Origin: Physella acuta
Taxonomy: Eukaryota; Mollusca; Gastropoda; Physidae
NCBI RefSeq assembly: GCF_028476545.1
Contig: NW_026732355.1
Coordinates: 1-64,000, forward strand
Length of the DNA stretch: 64,000 nucleotides
Direction of reading: 5' to 3'
Positions 22,760 through 34,152 of the stretch are shown here, in pieces. The position numbers were made by a program, and so were the translations under genes. Position 1 is the first letter of the stretch; every line of letters begins with the position of its first letter. The notes under the pieces were generated by a model. That model ran no database searches. It had not been told where the DNA came from and worked only from the letters and a program-made list of their open reading frames with translations.

Positions 22760-24602
22760 GTATCGTTTAGGCATCCGACAGTCGGAAGAGGCCTTCAACA
22801 CGTTCCGCGTCATCGCGGAATCCGGAAACATCGTCACGATGCGCGAGCTGACGTCACTGCAGGGGGAGACGATGCGGCTGGTGGTGGAGGCGGTGGACAA
22901 CGGCGCCAAGCCGCAGACGGCGCAGGCGATGGTTAACATCCACATCGTCGACTCCATCAACAACGCTCCGGCCATCCGCATGACGACGTTATCCGGGACC
23001 CGGGTGTCGCGGATCATGGAGAACTCCCCGCCCGGCTACGTCGTGGCGCACTTCATCGTGGAGGACGCCGACTCGGGGGAGAACGGCGAGGTCAGCTGTC
23101 ACCTCCAGGACGACACGTTCGGCCTTCAGAGGTTACAGGAAGCCGAGTACAAGGTCACGGTGTACAACAACCTGGACAGGGAGCTTGTTCCGTTTTATGA
23201 CGTCAGGATCACGTGCATGGACGGGGGCACGCCCCCTATGACGACAACCGTAGCGTTTTCTGTCATTCTAGAAGACGCGAACGACAACCCTCCAAGATTT
23301 CTCAAGTCTTTATACAGAGCAAACATCTCCGAGAACTCTCAAAGCAGTTTTATTCTCCAGGCTGAGGCAGAAGACCTTGACCTTGGTCAGAACGGCAAGG
23401 TCACGTACAGGCTAGGCAACGTCACGTCGCTGGTGTCGTCATACATCCACATCAACCTGACCACGGGCGAGCTGCGCACCAAACAAATGCTGGACCACGA
23501 GCTGTTTCACGAGCTTGACTTCAGCATCGTTGCCATGGACGACGGCAACCCGAGTTTATCCTCCACCGTCCGCGTCATCATCGACGTCATCGATAAAAAC
23601 GACAACATCCCGCAAGTCCCGACCGGGTTTTTTATGTCCATCCGGGAAAACCAACCCTACGGATCCGTCGTTGGGCACATCCAAGCCGTCGACCCCGACG
23701 AAGGGGACTCTGGGAAAGTCGGTTATCAACTTCTCACCGACAACGAGGCGACGGTCCTCTTTAGCTTAAACGAGACTTCCGGTGAAGTCCTGGCCTTGAC
23801 GACCTTTGACCGGGAAACGCGCGACATCTACGACATCAACGTGCTGGCACGCGACTACGGCAGCAACCCGCTGACCAACATTCTCCACATCAGGATCCGA
23901 GTCACGGACGACAACGACCATAAACCGGTGTTCGACTTCCCGCGACCCAACAACAAAACTATCTTTATGACCATCGACACGCGATACAACACCACGATAG
24001 CCAACGTCAAAGCCACGGATTTAGACCTGGGGCCTAACGCGGCCTTGACCTACACGCTCGTGAACGGTGGGCGAGACGTTTTCGATATCGATCCTAGAAC
24101 CGGGCGACTATTTACAGTCAAAAACCTATTCGCTAAAGACAAAGGGACGTATAATATCGAACTGTTTGTCCGCGATAACGGCGTACCTCCGTTGTCCGCC
24201 CAAACTCTCCTCACCATCATCGTCACCCAGGGCAACGCAACCGCCGCCGCTGTTGGTTTCGGATACAGCGAGCAGATCATCATCGTCGCTATCCTCATCG
24301 GCGCCACCGTCTTCGTCGCCGTCGTCGTCTTTCTTATCGTGCTGAGATTCTTAAAGAAAGACCGCAGAGACAGACGCCCGAAATACACGGGAGGTCTTCC
24401 CATGGAGGTCAAGAAAAGGTCACCGACCCCGGAAGAGGACGCGTCGAGCGACGAAGGACCTTGGAGACGGTACGACGAGGCGAAGAGACCGAACGGACCG
24501 GTAGTGACGTCAGGGGATGTGACGTACGACGCCAGTGACGACATCATCATGTTCAAACTGAAGCTGGCCGACCAGTACAGGGAGCTGGAGCCGGAACAAA
24601 AG
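22760..24602 (+). CDS. Protocadherin, coding exon 2: rest of EC3, EC4-EC7, transmembrane helix, start of cytoplasmic tail
   Basis: This large exon continues in frame from the Arg codon split at the intron. Numbered from the ATG at 14559, EC3 ends near 361 with DSINNAP, a divergent form of DxNDNxP. EC4 (364-470) ends DANDNPP, EC5 (471-576) DKNDNIP, and EC6 (577-681) DDNDHKP. EC7 (682-780) lacks a terminal DxNDN, as expected for the membrane-proximal repeat. A helix follows at about 796-817 (IIIVAILIGATVFVAVVVF), then a basic stop-transfer segment (KKDRRDRRPK) and an acidic/serine tail to Lys904. LDRE, DxGxP and N-glycosylation sequons recur. Seven ectodomains match vertebrate delta-1 protocadherins in number only. 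The exon ends AAG|GTACGT in phase 0. Opposite-strand and alternate-frame openings over it are shadows. Confidence 0.95.
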
Positions 24603-24776
24603 GTACGTGGGCTTTTGTTCACCTTCCTCGAGTACCTGGCGGTACCAGGTAGTCTGGGGTACTTCCGGTGCCAACAAGTATTTAAACAACTTCGAACTAA
24701 CGTCCGGGTAAGCTTGTTAATCTGTAATCAAACATGGGCTGGCACTAAATATATTTTAAACTTTTTTCATAACTAA
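24603..24776 (+). other. Open extension of exon 2: alternative in-phase donor and read-through stop
   Basis: If the donor at 24603 is skipped, the frame continues 57 codons to a TAA at 24774-24776. A second donor (CGG|GTAAGC, exon end 24707) is also phase 0, so using it would add exactly 35 residues (starting VRGLLFTF) to the cytoplasmic tail without changing frame. No AATAAA signal is obvious just after the stop. The added sequence has no motif I recognise. It may be retained intron, a short-tail isoform or chance. Confidence 0.45.
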
Positions 24777-25365
24777 TACATCCTAGAGGTTACTTTTTAA
24801 AAAATTACCTGTACTATTAAAGAACTAAATTTCGTTATGATTATTAATTAGGATTACGGCCAAACTTAATCACGATGTGGATTAAAAGAAAACATGCTAG
24901 CAAAAGTGGCATTCTTTGACATATATGACAATCTTTCCTGACATTTTGATCCAACTTACTTCTAAAGCTAGTCAAAACCAGCATTTCATGCAAGTCCGGG
25001 TCTCAATGCTACAGCACGACAATGTCAAAGTTTTAACCTAATCCACCACCTCTCCCCCACCCAATTTACATTCGCCATTTCACTCCCTCGATTTTGGCAC
25101 CATAAATAGTCAAAATGTCAAAAAGTAATATATTTTAGTCGCGTCGAGTTTGACTCTCCAGGCGAGGAGTTAATCGAGATATTAGAATAGTCTAACTCGC
25201 GCATGGTGTGCGCGCGCATGCAGTCGACTACTCTCTGGCTCTTTGGGGTATCGTGACCAGGGACTAGGGCCGGTTATTTATAGCCACGGGATCAATGTGT
25301 AGGGGAGGGGGGGGGGGAATTATCGTAATCTAATATTAGAGGTTGGAATTCATAGGGGGTTGGTG
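24777..25365. other. AT-rich DNA after exon 2, nothing recognised
   Basis: This may be intron 2 or 3' flank of the protocadherin. A G-run lies near 25308-25317. No further cadherin-like exon is visible. Confidence 0.5.
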
Positions 25366-25548
25366 TAGGAAGTTTAGTGAAGTTTGTCATGTTGAACTAT
25401 TTAGTTTAGTGAACTTAGGCATGTTAAACTTTGTAGTTTAGTGACGTTAAAAATGTTGAACTTTGTTGTTAAGTGACGTTAAATATGTTGAACTTTGTAG
25501 TTTAGTGACGTTTAACATGTTAAACTTTCAGTTTAGTGAAGTTTAATA
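25366..25548. repeat. Minisatellite, about 35-bp unit (GTTTAGTGACGTTAAAAATG)
   Basis: Five or six diverged copies of TAGTTTAGTGAMGTT..ATGTTGAACTTTG arranged head to tail. Confidence 0.85.
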
Positions 25549-25904
25549 TAGATCTACCAAACCACGTACGTTTATGTTGCGTAAAATTTACCATAAGAGG
25601 AAGTGGTGTTAATTTTAATCCCCGTAATATATAAGGTGACTACCTATTTCATTTGTTTTTGTCCAGCCTTATAACATTAGTGTCGCGTTCGCTTGTATAA
25701 TCTCTTTAAGGGATTATCCAGTTCAGGTTTAATTTTTAACTAAGGGATTAGTGTTAAATGGATTAAGAGTGCAACAAAATGCGTGAACATTAACTCGCAC
25801 ATCTAGAGTTGAGCTGGAATCTGAACTTTTTGCTGAATCCAAAGTGAAACGTAATACTTATTATCTTTAGCGAATATTAAAATAAACGAACTAGTTCTGA
25901 GCAT

Positions 25905-26033
25905 AGCCAGCTCTGATGAGTACCTGACACGAGTTGGGGAAAATCGACACGGCAGGGCCTTAGACTGATCATAAACTATTTATAATGTATTCGTCAAATA
26001 TATATAAACTCTACTTCACCTGCTCTTGCTGAG
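25905..26033 (+). mobile_element. Degenerate SINE body fragment, plus orientation
   Basis: AGCCAGCTCTGATGAGTACC, TGACACGAGTTGGGGAAAA and AACTCTACTTCACCTGCTC match the shared SINE body and tail. The middle is strongly diverged, so this is an older copy. Confidence 0.7.
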
Positions 26034-28554
26034 CATCGGTCTTTACATGGTATTTTGACAGCGATAGGGGGAATGCTAGTGTTATTAGAAGCACTGGCGA
26101 TTTGTTTTCAAACATCGAGGGTTTAAACAAACATCTTTGTTTTTATATCATCACCAACTTGATGATTTACAAAGAGTTTCTGATGAGTATTTGACGTACA
26201 CTTCTTCCTTGTAGAATTTAGCCCTCGGCACTCAAAAACTGATCGCGTCATACTTGAAGTCAAGAAAGCATAGTTTTCTTATGCTAACCACACAATGTCT
26301 TCATAAGACAATGTCAGAGAATCGAATAAAAACAGCTTTATATTTAATTAATTAATTAATCCATTATTCCACCCCATCCCCCCTCTCCTCACGACAGGTT
26401 AACAATGACAAACTGGCAGTCAAGAAAGCAACATCTACTGTCTTTATATAACTAGCCGCATAATCCCGTCCTATTCTATACCTTTCATCTCGCTTTAACC
26501 CTAACATTCTCTTCTTAAAAAAAAAGAACATCCCCTTTCATCTAAGCTTATTACAACTAAACAAACGTCTCCCACATGCTGTAAATCCACCTCATCCCCA
26601 CACAAATCCCCCCACACACAAAGCCCCCGCACTAAGGCGCTTCTCATTAGCTGATGAGCACTTCTATATTGTCCGCGTCACTCACACAATACCGCCCCCT
26701 TTGTGAACGTCGTTCGTCCTTTGAATTCGCGCTGTGTAGGAATCTGTACAACCCGCGTCTTGTATGTATGTATGTTTATTTTTTTTATGTAAGAATAATT
26801 TGCTTGATTGACGTGAAAGCCTAGTTTAGACATGCAAGCAATTTCCCCTATAGCTTCCAGCCCAGCTGTCGGTTTATCATGCAGCCGGGGAGACCCGGGT
26901 GTCTCCACTAAACTCGAGATATAATTATTTCATGGATTTTTTGTATTGCTGTTTATGCGTCCTTTAATTTATTTGTGTTTTTGTTTTATGTCTAACTTAA
27001 GTTCAACGAGAAGAAAAACATAAAACTTTTAGCATTGCTGCACTGATTATCTGCCATTTATAGAATGTTGAAATATTATTTTAATATAAAACAAGCCGCC
27101 AACGGACATTTAAACATTTTGTTAAAGTTTCTTTATATATCTATATATATATATATATATATATATTTCTCTTCTTGGAGTCGTTAGAAAACACCAAGCT
27201 GTAAGCGCGCCTAGCAGTCCCCTCTCTTCCTCTCTAAGCATATCGCAACAACCCTCACCCCCACATGGTCTGGTGAGCTGTGGTTCACGCTAAATATTTA
27301 CAATCGTAGAGCCGGGTTTAGTGACGCCTATTAGGGGCAGATAATTTAGTTTGAAACTATTTTAAACTTAGGGGAGGTAACTAAGAGGAGGCTGCTTTCA
27401 CTGGGGGGGGGGAGGAGGGTTTTAGTGTTTTAAAGCAAATATTTTCAGTGACAGCATTGGTACTGTCGAATTCACCAATTATGAATTAATGAAAAGTAGA
27501 AAATAAAACTAAATAGCGGCGTGTAATACGCCGCGTGTTGGCTCGTATATATATATATCTAGCGAAATATTAGGATGCGTATTCTTTTTACTAAACGAAC
27601 ACAAAACATATTCTTACTTCATTCCAGATTTATTACTTTACTATCTTTATTTACCTCCCCTTTAAAAAAAATAATCTCAGAACCGGTTGCCGCCCTTTAT
27701 ATAAGAAAACATCTCTTTACTTACTTCCCCTGGATCTTCCATGTACTAATATTTTCCGTCTTGGACTAATAAAACCTCGCCCAGGAACTCATTTGATTTC
27801 AAATACTGGCAGACGATAGATGTACCTAAATCTGAAATAATCTCCCTCCTCAGCCCCCCACCCCTCATGACCCCCCCCCCCCCCCCCTCTTCTACCATGA
27901 AACCTCAAGAGTATTATAACCCTCTCTCTCACGTAAGGATATAAAAAAACATGAAATCATGGGCGCCATCCGCCTGCAACAGTCCAACGAAGCTGTCACA
28001 TTTGCATAAACCTACGCAACTTCCGGTACCAATATCGGGGGCCATCTTGGCCGGATGCTGCGGACGAAATTCTTAATTTTATTCATCCGTCAAAATGAAA
28101 TAATTTCTCCCCCAATTTTATTACCCAGCATCTCGCGGAGAGTGACGTCGGCGAGTAATGGCGCGAGATTAACGTCAACTCAGCGACATGATTATCCCAG
28201 CATTAGAAAAACATCACCGCCTTCTACGTCATAGGCAGGGGTGGTTTTCTGCTCGGCTTTGTCAGATTTTGTAAGTCAAGTCAAAATGTATTTTATAATT
28301 TACTGTCAGTCTTCATGACTTCGCATGCACCAGAGCTGAAAATCAAATCAAATAATTTCAACATTTAAAATCAGCAAAAAAATTAAAATGTTTTATTTTT
28401 CATTTTTTTAATAACAGATTCTGAAAACAGTTCATGCATTTATAATTGTAAAAGCACATGCAATGCATGCATTAATAATATTTTTTAAGGCTAGAAAACT
28501 CCAATTCTTAAATTATGTAAAGTAAAAGCAATGATTGCTATTTAGACTTAACGA
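26034..28554. other. 2.5 kb non-coding, simple repeats only
   Basis: Contains a (TA)n run at 27132-27167, G-runs near 27402 and C-runs near 27876-27890. The frame at 26678-26908 on the minus strand and others have no recognised domain. No gene is supported. Confidence 0.5.
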
Positions 28555-28636
28555 TCCAGTAGGCAGATGAAGTAGAGTTCATACGTTTCTCGCCCTTGTC
28601 ATATGAAGGCTTGTTGTGGTCAGCTTTATGCCCAGG
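28555..28636 (-). mobile_element. SINE tail fragment, minus orientation
   Basis: GGCAGATGAAGTAGAGTTCA, CATATGAAGGCTTGTTGTGG and TCAGCTTTATGCCCAG match the reverse of the shared SINE tail. The head is absent. Confidence 0.75.
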
Positions 28637-29465
28637 TTAAATTATGTGATAAGCTTCTTAAACGTAAGTAGCAGCAGTATGTTGCACACACAAAAATTAT
28701 TTAATAAAAAAATAATGCCTAATTAGTCCATAACGTATAGTTTTTTTTTTTTTTGTTTTTTTTTTGTTTTTTTTTTTTTTTACAAATAATTGAATTTCTA
28801 ACAGTTTCTTGACAATAATTTAGACTTCCTGTAGTTAAATGATTTCTACCGTCTTAGGGTCGAACAGCACCAGCTAAAACCCAGGCCTTGGATAGTAGCA
28901 CCGTCAGCCAAGTTCATGACAACATAGCTTAGTCTTTCATGAGACGCTGGGTTTTCATCGGCCCAAAGTCCAGCTTTGATGCATAGGTCCTTACATTCCC
29001 CTCTAGCAAGAAAAAAAATACTTCCGCCGCCTCATCAAAAAAAAATGAAAAAAAAAAAAACAGCAGCAGGATCGATCATAACTTCGTCCCAGCCTAGTTC
29101 AGTGTACTACAAAGACGTTTCTCATCAATCTATACCCATAATAACAGTCATTACAGCATCCAAACTATCGATTCCTTGTTCATCACAAAGATTAAAACAC
29201 CGGGTCTCCAGAGATTTTATGCTCGTACAATTATTAAAGTACAAAACAGATTTAATTCCGCCTCGTAAACTTTAGTTTAGGGAAATATCAAGAAGGTTTA
29301 GGAAATATCAAGATTTTTTTTAAACATGTCTGATTAAGAATCAACGTTAAATATTTGAATTGCTGATGTTTGGAAAAAAAATTAAAGCAGAAATCAACCA
29401 TTTTTTGTTTTTCACGTTTGATGCAAATCGTACAATTTTCCTCTGAACGTCTTTCTCCTCTTTTC
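28637..29465. other. Non-coding, T- and A-homopolymer rich
   Basis: Long T-runs at 28740-28780 and A-runs near 29036-29060. No gene is supported. Confidence 0.5.
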
Positions 29466-29614
29466 TCGGAGGTCTAGAGTTCGGATTTTGGTTCGGACTT
29501 GTGACTGTAGGTCTCCCCTGAGTCAACCCAGCTCTGATGGGTACCTAACTCACGTTAGGAAAAGTAAAGGCGGCTGGGCATAGTACTCATCACACCATCC
29601 CCTCAATACACCAC
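29466..29614 (+). mobile_element. SINE, plus orientation, partial head plus body
   Basis: A degenerate B-box-like GAGTTCGGATTT is followed by CCCAGCTCTGATGGGTACCT, AACTCACGTTAGGAAAAGT, AAAGGCGGCTGGGCATAGTA and CACACCATCCCCTCAATA, the family body. The distal GTCACAGAA...CTCTACTTCA tail is missing, replaced by a CA/CCC-rich simple sequence. Confidence 0.8.
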
Positions 29615-29795
29615 GCCCACGCCTACACCAACACCCTCTTGTACCTATGACCACCCCCACCCCCCTCTACCCCTCACCACACCCATCCGTACACCAACAC
29701 CCACAACTTCCCCACCCACGCCCGACATGCACTTACTAGTCTTACGTCACACCCACCCACGTCACACCCACCCACGTCATATCCGCCCACCCATC
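29615..29795. repeat. CACCCACG-type simple repeat
   Basis: Degenerate CACGCCCAC / CACACCCACC units, including three copies of CACCCACCCACGTCA near the end. Confidence 0.75.
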
Positions 29796-30325
29796 AACCA
29801 AGAACTCTATTTCCCAACTTTCGATGATGCACAGTTTAAATCGTGCTTATCGTCATCTCTTTTGTTTTGTTTTTTAACCCTGATAACCACACACAGGCTA
29901 TCGTTTTTCAATATAAGTATAATATGTCTAAACATAAGAGTGAAACATATATTTAAGAATCTGTGTCAACCAGGTGTTATGTAGATATGTTTCCCACAGC
30001 GCGCCTTGTGTTTCATAGTTTAAAGGATTGTTTAACAAATTACGCAAGAATCTGGGTTAACGCCCCTGTTTTTCTGACAAATATTGACCTGACCAGACGC
30101 TGACCTTACTACTGGTCAATAAATTTTTGCGACGCGTCTTTCTTTCTTGATATTTGTAAAGCCTTTTCCCCCTCTCCCTCACCCCTTCTCCTCAAGGTAA
30201 TATATGAGGTATGTATACGATATATGTACCAATATATCTCGACATAGATTTACATCTTTCGGTTCTAGTAAATAACTGAAACCTGCCTTAGTTTACCGTA
30301 GTATCTGTCGATCAAAAATATTTAC

Positions 30326-30570
30326 CGTAAAACTCCTAACCGAGTATCCACAAAAATCCTACTTTTAAATTTTGTCAAACTAAATATCTTAAAACTCCTT
30401 ACTGAGGATCCATCTAAAAACTAATTTAAAATTTGGACAATTCCTAACTGTTAAAATCATAACCGAGGATCCACAAAAAGAAACTTTTTAAAAATTTGTT
30501 CGAACTTCTTACTGTAAAACTCCTTACCAAGGATCATCAAAAAAACTATTTTAAAATTTGCTTTCCTCTA
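30326..30570. repeat. Minisatellite, about 62-bp unit, four diverged copies
   Basis: AAAACTCCTTACYGAGGATCC followed by A-rich spacer and TTTTAAAATTTG recurs four times with substantial divergence, so the array is old. Confidence 0.8.
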
Positions 30571-31997
30571 AAGGTAAATGTCATGCCCTCGCTTTCTTTT
30601 CATCCTAACTTCATCATAAGTAATTTCCAGTGCAACCTCGCCTACGCCAAAATTCAGTGCTATTGGTTCATGTATCCATGATTTATTGAAGCCTAATCAC
30701 GATTTCTTTCTAATTAACCAGTTAGTATTGATTGATGTATGGTCCACATCCTTTCATCTTAGTATAATTTGAACCCAACATATTCTGTTAAGCATACTTA
30801 TATATTCGGAATACTCTTCTTTTGAACTAAAACTCAATTAAAACACATTAAAATAATAAAATAAAAGTATATTTAATTAAAAGTATATTTAATTAGAAAA
30901 AATGATATGTGATAAATTAATTCATATTACCGTCCTTTGATATGTAATACAAAATTTTTACAAAAATAGATTTTATTGAAAAGGTTTCAACTCAAAACAT
31001 TTTTTTCCGTCTAACTTATTTAGAATACACCTTTCTGCCCTTAAATTTCCTTCTCCTCCGTGTCCCCGCAACCTTTTCTTCACGTGTGTCGCCATTAGCC
31101 GTCGTCACACTTTCGTTAAACTCTGTACACAAACACCGATATCGATTAGGTTTAATCCAACCAAAAAAGTATCAGTGAAAACAAACAAAACATTGTATAG
31201 AAATGTTCGAGTTGTAATTTGATCTGTTCCAGCTCTAGACTCAGATCATCTGAAGTGCAGCCTTTAATAGGCGGCAAGTAGAGCAGACAATTGATATTGG
31301 CACAACTATTGTTATAACGCTTAAGGCTATTCCCACAAATATTTCTCGCCACAAAATACTCCATTATCAATCTCTAAACCGCAGTTTCTTGCTTGTTTTT
31401 GTTCTTTGTTTGTTTGTTTGTTCTAATTTTTTTTATTGTTGTTTCGTTCGGTGCAACAATGGTAAAGATGCAGGAAGGAGGGCTATTTGTTTATTGGATT
31501 TACCTCAAATTTAACACAGAAACAAAGAATTCAATGTAACTCGTAGGCTTCCTCCCCCACCCCCCAAACTCCCCACCCCACGTGAGATTCCAGGCGCACC
31601 TCCACGTCCTAATTACCTGCCTGGAGTTCCAGAGCGACAAGACAGCTAAACCCACGTGACCTTAAGTCGTTACCACCTCGCGAAGTTCACAACATACAAC
31701 ACACAACAATCGAGAATCAATTTTTTTGTTTCTTTACTAATCCACATATCACCTTGTCTAAAAAACTGTGCGGAAAAAATATTTTGTATCAAACTTAACG
31801 CAACACCGTCTAGCGCTTCTGTTATTAGCAATCCTGTTAAGCGAGTTGTCGTTAACCGGAGCGTGGGTACGCCATGAAAAAACAATTACCTAAACGTATT
31901 GAGGCCGCGACATTTTTTGTCGATTGAATAAAATGAACGACATTTTTTGCTAATCATTACGGCCTGCGATCGTTATGCTGAAGATGTCTCGTTGTTT
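30571..31997. other. 1.4 kb AT-rich non-coding
   Basis: No exon, RNA gene or repeat array is recognisable. The overlapping frames at 31656-31885 on both strands are unsupported. Confidence 0.5.
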
Positions 31998-32320
31998 TTT
32001 TTTTTTAGTGTCAGGTTATTTTTTGTTGTTCAGTGTCAGGGTTTTCTGTGAGTTTTTCTCAGTGTCAGTGGGTTTTTTTTAGTTTCAGGGTTTTTTAAAT
32101 GCCAGGGTTTTTTGTTGTTTAGTGTCAGGGTTTTATGTTGTTGTTTTTGTTTTCAGTGTCAGTTGGTTTTTTTTTCAGTTTCAAGGTTTTTTTAAGAGTC
32201 AGGGATTTTTGTTGTTCAGTGTCAGGGTCTTCTGGGTTGTTTTTTCAGTGACAGGTTTTTTTGTTGTTCTCAGTGTCAGGATTTTTTACCACGGATTTTT
32301 TTTTTCGGTTCAGCGTCACC
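31998..32320. repeat. T-rich minisatellite (CAGTGTCAGGGTTTTTT, variable T tract)
   Basis: About ten units of 25-35 bases of the form TCAGTGTCAGG plus a T-rich tract with TTGTTGTT. The 91-codon plus frame (Phe/Val rich) is an artefact. A single similar word occurs at 44365-44400. Confidence 0.88.
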
Positions 32321-32435
32321 GTTGTTTGTTTATGTGCGTCACATTTCTTCAAGATTTGTCGATAGTTGTTATGGTTTGTCTTGTTTTTTTTTTGTGAAAA
32401 TACGATTTTAGTATCTACACACGTAATGTGTTCAA

Positions 32436-32515
32436 TATATTTATTTATTCTATTTATTTATTTATTCAATTTATTTATTTATTCAATTTATGTATTTATT
32501 CAGTTTATTCAATAA
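32436..32515. repeat. (ATTT)n-derived microsatellite
   Basis: TATTTATTCAATTTATTTAT repeats imperfectly. The Ile/Tyr/Phe-rich frame over it is an artefact. Confidence 0.9.
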
Positions 32516-32859
32516 CGGTAACAATATTTATTCATGTTACGGTGTTCACTTGTGACACTTGCTACAGTTATTTTTATAAGACCTGTCACAGTTCACTAAG
32601 CAAACGTTCAGGTCGATGATCATCACCAATCATATGCACCCGTTGTAAAACATAAGGACGCAACCCCACCTCTACACCGTACTCGGTTCTGAGCGATTCT
32701 TCCAAGTTGGGTCCACGTAATCCCGGCTGCTCCTGCTTCACTGACAGGGGTGACAGCTGATCTTTTCCAAGTTTGTTTTGGGTTCAGTTTATATGTGCAT
32801 GAGTACGCAACGTGAACGTCTCACTTTATAGTGAGACATGGTGGAACATTGTAAGACAG

Positions 32860-33385
32860 ATCTAGAGTGAGATCTATGTCTGACTAGATCCACACTGGTA
32901 ACTCTACAATAAATTAACATTTAACGGCACTATGGGGTCTCCAAACTACGGCCCGCCGGCCGGATGCGAGCCTCGATGTCCTCTCATCCGGCCCTCGGAT
33001 ATCTTTTTGTTTACGGAAAAACGGTTGTTGGTGATGGCCGAGGAACTTCGCCCAAAAAAATCAAAGACATGTCTGGAACTAACTGGCTCCCGAACTGAAA
33101 TGTGATAGTTAATGCAGCCCTCGGACTGAAAAGTTTGGAGACCCCTGATGTAGATCTAGAAACTAGTGACTCTCCAATATATTAACATTTAACGGCACTA
33201 TGATACAGATCTAGGAAACTAGTGACTCTCTAATATATTAACATTTAACGGCACTACGATACAGATCTAGGAAACTAGTGACTCTCCAATAAATTAACAT
33301 TTAACGTCACTATGATATAGATCTAGGAAACTGGTGACTCTCCAATAAATTAACATTTAACTGCACTATGATATAGATCTAGGAA
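32860..33385. repeat. 56-bp minisatellite interrupted by a hAT-like element
   Basis: The unit GATACAGATCTAGGAAACTA, GTGACTCTCCAATAAATTAA, CATTTAACGGCACTAT is present about five times at exact 56-base spacing (for example 33202 and 33258). The first copies are split by the element at 32932-33147. Confidence 0.93.
32932..33147. mobile_element. Short hAT-like non-autonomous element inside the 56-bp array
   Basis: The ends are GGGGTCTCCAAACT and AGTTTGGAGACCCCTG, a clear terminal inverted repeat pair, and the interior has CGGCCCGCCGGCCGGATGCG, wording typical of hAT-type repeats (CAGGGGT...GGCCCGCGGGCCGG). About 216 bp and no coding capacity. The left terminus reads ATGGGG instead of CAGGGG, and I could not define a clean 8-bp duplication because the flanks are themselves repeats. 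Confidence 0.75.
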
Positions 33386-33895
33386 CTAAACACAAGCTTC
33401 ATTTTTTTTTATTAAAAAAAAACACACAAAGTTTTTTCCCAGACAAACATCGTGCAGAAGACACATTCCCCCTCACTAACACCAACTTTAAACAAACACT
33501 TCAAAGACGAGTTACATTACCTCCCCTTTGTTTTTTTTTCTCTCCATGACGTCACTCGTGAACCAGACTCGTTGTCCTAAAAGCGCTGAGAGTTGCGTTT
33601 CTGCAACATCGGCCTATTGAACTGTTGCAAGGGTTTACTTATATCTAATGCAACCAGCAGACAATTTCATTACGTCTGCGATGCAGGCGTGAAGTGGAGG
33701 ACAGCATTAGTTCTCTCCCTTCTGGTTTGTTTGAATTTTTTTTTAAATCACGCTCTCTTTTCCACCCGAAGAGAGGGGAAATCACCCTTAACTTTTTTTA
33801 CCAAAAGACTTCAAATTTCATTTAAAGCAGAATGATGACTTGGACCAAAAAAGGAAAAGGAAAGACACGGTAGGGGTGATATACACAGTGTTTCT

Positions 33896-34144
33896 TTCAG
33901 ACTTTTTTCTCCGGTAGGGGCACTTAAAACTTTCGGGGGGGGGGGGGGGGGGGGGGGGCTCATGAGATTTTCGTGTGGGAGGGGGAGGATCGAAAACTGG
34001 TAAAAGTATATATTTTTCTGTATAAATTCTATTTCGTTGGGGAGGGTGGAAGGTTGGTAGACGTTCTTCTGGAGGACAGCCCCCCATTACCCCCACCCCA
34101 CCCCCACCACCACCACCCCCCCCTATCCCCCCGAATAAACTCTG
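33896..34144 (+). mobile_element. hAT-type MITE, family B, copy 1, with 24-base G-run
   Basis: Begins CAGTGTTTCTTTCAGACTTT and ends GAATAAACTCTG. The flanks GATATACA (33888-33895) and GATATATA (34145-34152) match 7 of 8, a target duplication of hAT length. The interior has CTCCGGTAGGGGCACTT, a G-run of about 24 at 33935-33958 and AAAAGTATATATTTTTCTGT, all shared with the copies at 51028 and 56601. There is no transposase. Confidence 0.85.
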
Positions 34145-34152
34145 GATATATA

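Noticed and set aside
22742-23017. A 91-codon minus-strand frame
   Set aside because: Antisense shadow of EC3-EC4 coding sequence.
24050-24622. A 190-codon minus-strand frame
   Set aside because: It is the antisense shadow of the protocadherin EC7, transmembrane and tail coding sequence, whose reading on the plus strand is fully explained.
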